32,921 nt of DNA from an uncultured Oscillospiraceae bacterium (lineage in GTDB: Bacteria; Bacillota; Clostridia; Oscillospirales; Acutalibacteraceae): assembly GCA_902478605.1 (NCBI GenBank), contig CABSLQ010000035.1, forward strand, positions 1 to 32,921, given 5' to 3'. Below, in pieces: positions 30,051 through 32,921 of the stretch; the first letter of the stretch is position 1; each line of letters begins with the position of its first letter. A program made the translations under genes and the position numbers. The notes under the pieces are model-generated. The model was given only the letters and a program-made list of their open reading frames with translations, did not search any database and was not told the DNA's origin.

Positions 30051-31799
30051 TCAGCGGATTTTGATGTGCACTTCACGCAGCTGCTGTTCCGTCACCTCGC
30101 AGGGGGCGCCGAGCAGCAGATCCTGCGCGTTGGAGTTCATCGGGAAGGCGATGACCTCGCGGATGTTCTGCTCCCCAGTCAGCAGCATGACCATGCGGTC
30201 AATGCCGGGCGCCATGCCCGCGTGAGGCGGCGCGCCGAACTTAAACGCGTTATACAGAGCGGAAAATTTCCGCTGTAAATCCTCCTCCGTATAACCGGCA
30301 AGGGCAAATGCCTTGACCATAATGTCGAGATCGTGGTTGCGCACCGCGCCGGAAGACAGCTCCACGCCGTTGCACACGATATCGTACTGATAGGCGAGGA
30401 TATCGTGCGGATCCTGGTTTTCCAGCGCCTCCAGCCCGCCCTGCGGCATGGAGAAGGGGTTGTGGGTGAAGATGAGCTTGCCCGTCTCCTCGTCCGTCTC
30501 GTACATCGGGAAGTCCACCACGAAGCACATCTCGAACCGGTCCTCGTCGATGAGGTCCATGCGGCGGGCCACCTCGGTGCGGATCTGTCCCGCGAGCTTT
30601 GGCGCCATTTCGGCACTGTCCGCAATGAAATAGAGCACGCAGCCGGGCTGCAGCCCCGCGCGGGCGATGAGCTCCTGCCGGTCGCTGTCGGACAGGAATT
30701 TGTCAATCGGCCCCTGGAAGGTCATCTCCTCCGTCACCTTGACATAGCCGAGGCCCTTCATGCCGATTTCGGTGGCGAACTTGAGCATGTTTTCAAAAAA
30801 GCTCTTGGATTTGGAGGCGGCGCCGGGCACGTTGATGGCGCGCACCGTCTTGCCCCGGAAGGACGCAAAATCGGTGGAAACAAACAGGTCGCTGATATCG
30901 ATAATCTCCAGCGGGTTGCGCAGATCCGGCTTGTCGGTGCCGTATTTCAGCATGCATTCCGCATAGGGAATGCGCTTAAAGGGCGCCGGGGACACCGGCT
31001 TGTCCGTGAAAGCGGTAAAGGTGTCGTACAGCACCTCCTCCGCCACGGCGAGCACATCCTCCTGGGTAGCGAAAGCCATTTCGAAATCCAGCTGATAAAA
31101 CTCGCCGGGGGAGCGATCGGCGCGCGCGTCCTCGTCGCGGAAGCAGGGCGCCACCTGGAAATATTTATCAAACCCGGACACCATGAGCAGCTGCTTGAAA
31201 ATCTGCGGCGCCTGTGGCAGAGCGTAAAACTTTCCGTGATGCTTGCGGCTGGGAATCAGATAATCGCGCGCGCCCTCGGGCGAAGAGGCGGAGAGGATCG
31301 GCGTCTGCATTTCGAGGAAGCCCATGTCGGTCATTTTCTGCCGCAGATGGGAAATGATCCGGGAGCGCAGCACGATGTTGTCGTGCACCTTGCGGTTGCG
31401 CAGATCGAGGAAGCGGTATTTAAGCCGCACCTCCTCCTTGACCTCGGTGGAAGCGGGCACCTCAAAGGGCAGCGCGCTCTGCACCCGGCCGAGCACGGTG
31501 AGCGACGCGGCGCGCACCTCCACCGTGCCGGTGGCGATTTTGTCGTTATACGTCTCCTCGCTGCGCTTCACGACGGGGCCGGAAACGGTGACGGTGCATT
31601 CGCGCGCCACGCCCGCGAGCAGCGCCTCGTCGTACACCACGACCTGCACCACCCCGTAATGATCGCGGATATCGAGGAACTGCACGCCGCCGTGATCGCG
31701 GATATTCTCCACCCAGCCGGCGATGCGCACCTCGCGGCCGATATCCGCTTCCGAAATGTCCGCACAGGTATGGGTGCGGTATGGATGTTGGTTCTGCAT
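30051..31799 (-). CDS. aspS: Aspartyl-tRNA synthetase, probably non-discriminating (582 aa)
   Basis: A class II synthetase. The N-terminal OB anticodon domain is VRIAGWVENIRDHGGVQFLDIRDHYG. The bacterial-type catalytic core has motif 2 FRDEDARADRSPGEFYQLDFEMAF, the large GAD insertion (FVSTDFASFRGKTVRAINVPG onwards) and the C-terminal GIDRMVMLL motif 3. Length is normal. H36 in RDHGG is the residue type reported for non-discriminating AspRS; discriminating enzymes mostly carry Leu. With gatCAB directly downstream, it likely also makes Asp-tRNA-Asn for amidation. First gene of the operon, promoter at 31895-31923. Confidence 0.95.
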   Translation of the reverse strand: MQNQHPYRTHTCADISEADIGREVRIAGWVENIRDHGGVQFLDIRDHYGVVQVVVYDEALLAGVARECTVTVSGPVVKRSEETYNDKIATGTVEVRAASLTVLGRVQSALPFEVPASTEVKEEVRLKYRFLDLRNRKVHDNIVLRSRIISHLRQKMTDMGFLEMQTPILSASSPEGARDYLIPSRKHHGKFYALPQAPQIFKQLLMVSGFDKYFQVAPCFRDEDARADRSPGEFYQLDFEMAFATQEDVLAVAEEVLYDTFTAFTDKPVSPAPFKRIPYAECMLKYGTDKPDLRNPLEIIDISDLFVSTDFASFRGKTVRAINVPGAASKSKSFFENMLKFATEIGMKGLGYVKVTEEMTFQGPIDKFLSDSDRQELIARAGLQPGCVLYFIADSAEMAPKLAGQIRTEVARRMDLIDEDRFEMCFVVDFPMYETDEETGKLIFTHNPFSMPQGGLEALENQDPHDILAYQYDIVCNGVELSSGAVRNHDLDIMVKAFALAGYTEEDLQRKFSALYNAFKFGAPPHAGMAPGIDRMVMLLTGEQNIREVIAFPMNSNAQDLLLGAPCEVTEQQLREVHIKIR

Positions 31800-31894
31800 G
31801 TAAACAACCCTTTCAAAACGGCTGCGGAACCCGCCGGTCCCGCATCTCTCTATACTATACCCGGAAACCGGGCCGTTATCGAGCTTGATGATAA

Positions 31895-31923
31895 ATTATA
31901 CCATATGCTTGGGGGTATTTCAA
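31895..31923 (-). promoter_or_regulatory. Promoter of the aspS-gatCAB operon
   Basis: On the minus strand TTGAAA (31923-31918), 17 bp and TATAAT (31900-31895) with TGG before it, an extended -10. About 95 bases before aspS. I could not draw a T-box leader in the interval. Confidence 0.85.
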
Positions 31924-31996
31924 CCGTCGAAGCGGTAAATTTTAGCTTCCAGGCCGCCGCATAGCCCTACTTTTCGCGCGATCTCCCGTCTTCTTC

Positions 31997-32025
31997 TTGA
32001 CTGAACCGCCCGGTTGGCGCATAAT
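31997..32025 (+). promoter_or_regulatory. Promoter of the YjdF-like gene with small palindrome
   Basis: TTGACT (31997-32002), 17 bp and CATAAT (32020-32025). The spacer holds AACCGCCCGGTT, a dyad with AACCG/CGGTT arms that could be an operator. About 36 bases before the start codon. Confidence 0.6.
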
Positions 32026-32060
32026 ATAAAAAGCATAGGCTTTGGAAAGGAGTTGTCTGT

Positions 32061-32750
32061 ATGGCTTCCCAATCTCCCCGCTTTCAAATGGCCAACCGGG
32101 TGATTATCCTGCTTTTCTTCCTCTCGGCCCTGGTCGTCGGCGGCTATCAGCTGTCCGCCCGTGGCTTCGGCGTCGCCTGGAAGGGCTTTGTCGGTGTTTT
32201 CTACCTGCTTATCCCGCCGCTGTATCGGCTGCTGTTCCGGCTGCGTCCCACCTATCTCATCGACATGACGCTGCTGGTGTTTATCCTGCTGGCCTATAAC
32301 CTGGGGGTAGCACTTGAGCTTTACAGCGTCATCGGCTGGTATGACAACGCGGTGCACGGCCTGAGCGGCGCCGTGTTCGCCCTCGTGGGGCTGTGCATAT
32401 ATACCTATCTCGACAAGGATCGGGCGAAAGGCATGGGCTGCAACCGCGGCGTGGCGGTGGGCTTCTCCTTCTGCTTTGCCCAGATGACCGCGGTATTGTG
32501 GGAACTCATCGAGTACGCCGGCTTCCTGCTGTTCGGCCACGATGCGCAGGATATTGCCAACGGTGTCAAGGATTCGATGGAAGACATGTTTTTCTGCCTC
32601 GTGTGCAGTATCCTGATGTGCATACTCATGGCCATTCATTTGGGCGGCAAACATAAAATCTTCCTGTTCGCCCCGGCGGATGAGTTCTACCGGGTAAATT
32701 TCGGCCCCAGAAAATCCAAAGAAAAGGCGGAAGCCACGGCGGGCGCCTGA
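32061..32750 (+). CDS. DUF2238/YjdF-like membrane protein (229 aa)
   Basis: An integral membrane protein with about six hydrophobic segments. The family motif pattern is visible: GWYDNAVHGLSGAVFAL in the middle, AVLWELIEYAGFLLFG, then GVKDSMEDMFFCLVCSI. Conserved His, Glu and Asp residues lie at the membrane faces, as in DUF2238/YjdF proteins. The C-terminus is basic and soluble (about 25 residues). AAAGGAG stands eight bases before ATG. Function unknown. Single-gene unit, divergent from aspS; downstream (32751-32837) only weak inverted repeats are seen. Confidence 0.75.
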   Translation: MASQSPRFQMANRVIILLFFLSALVVGGYQLSARGFGVAWKGFVGVFYLLIPPLYRLLFRLRPTYLIDMTLLVFILLAYNLGVALELYSVIGWYDNAVHGLSGAVFALVGLCIYTYLDKDRAKGMGCNRGVAVGFSFCFAQMTAVLWELIEYAGFLLFGHDAQDIANGVKDSMEDMFFCLVCSILMCILMAIHLGGKHKIFLFAPADEFYRVNFGPRKSKEKAEATAGA

Positions 32751-32837
32751 TCAAGCGGGTATCGCAGCGCCCCATGAACGGGCACCCGCCGGAAGGGCCC
32801 TGCCCGCCGACAAAAGGATACCGGCCATATGCCATAC

Positions 32838-32866
32838 AAAAAGCCCACGCCGAAACGGCGTGGGCT
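32838..32866 (-). terminator. Intrinsic terminator of a gene entering from the right
   Basis: AGCCCACGCCG (32842-32852) pairs perfectly with CGGCGTGGGCT (32856-32866) around AAA. On the minus strand TTTTT follows (32842-32838). Confidence 0.88.
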
Positions 32867-32885
32867 CAGAGTGTCAAAAAACTTT

Positions 32886-32921
32886 TTAGCGAATAGCAAT
32901 ATGCACAAACGTAGAATTCTT
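32886..32921 (-). CDS. C-terminal end of a gene cut by the window edge
   Basis: On the minus strand the window opens with NSTFVHIAIR and a TAA stop, 20 bases before a strong terminator. An ending of the FVHI-x-x-R kind is seen in some wall peptidases of the M15 type, but eleven codons are too few to name it. Another frame ends inside the terminator and is less likely. Confidence 0.4.
   Translation of the reverse strand, partial: KNSTFVHIAIR

Noticed and set aside
31800..31894. T-box leader before aspS
   Set aside because: The interval is short and no T-box core sequence or specifier/terminator pair could be found.

Overview
The window looks like a chromosome segment of an anaerobic, fairly GC-rich Clostridia-type member of the Bacillota. 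The evidence is the set of genes: GatCAB next to AspRS, a DUF1934 gene beside argS, rubredoxin, a DUF1540 protein, a stand-alone PduL-type phosphotransacylase, a UroD/MtaA-type protein and a cobalamin-type homocysteine methyltransferase, together with clean AGGAGG ribosome binding sites and TTGACA-17-TATAAT promoters. No tRNA, rRNA or CRISPR array was seen.

Region 1 (about 1-7345) is a decayed integrative/conjugative-element (ICE) type island, visibly richer in AT than the rest. From left to right it holds: a strong promoter and long structured leader feeding a surface-protein gene that is cut off after its signal peptide (573-899); on the minus strand a membrane protein and an ICE-type single-stranded DNA-binding protein with an elaborate promoter/leader; an RloA/RloB (AbiL-like) two-gene phage-defence cassette with its own promoter; two small ICE-type proteins around a zinc-ribbon gene that has lost its ATG and its 3' part; the C-terminal 550 residues of an LPXTG-type SpaA/Cna_B adhesin fused in frame to what looks like the beginning of an IS3 OrfB; and the intact OrfA plus left end of that IS3-family element.

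Region 2 (about 7383-14680, all minus strand) is chromosomal: an exported TasA/GLUG-like protein, a PdaB-like polysaccharide deacetylase, a homocysteine S-methyltransferase family protein, and the compact run murI-DUF1934-argS with an extended -10 promoter in front of murI. Region 3 (14812-20749) has small transcription units separated by strong hairpins: DUF1540 and pduL (minus), a family 4 uracil-DNA glycosylase (plus, divergent from pduL), a metallophosphoesterase (minus), a D,D-carboxypeptidase homologue in which all three active-site motifs are degenerate (plus), then cdd-rsmA-rubredoxin (plus).

Region 4 (20748-24859) is a MarR-controlled operon for a heterodimeric ABC exporter with one degenerate ATP site. 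Its promoter matches consensus exactly (TTGACA, 17 bp, TATAAT) and three operator-like half-sites lie at the probable transcription start. Region 5 (24973-26731) has a rhodanese lipoprotein, a UroD-family protein and a small membrane protein on the plus strand. Region 6 (26838-31923) is the aspS-gatC-gatA-gatB operon for tRNA-dependent Asn (and possibly Gln) formation, followed by a divergent DUF2238/YjdF-like membrane protein and the extreme C-terminus of a gene entering from the right.

The best candidates for a second look are the defence cassette inside the broken ICE, the two surface-protein fragments that point toward each other around it, the pseudo-carboxypeptidase, and the ssb leader with its NrdR-like box.
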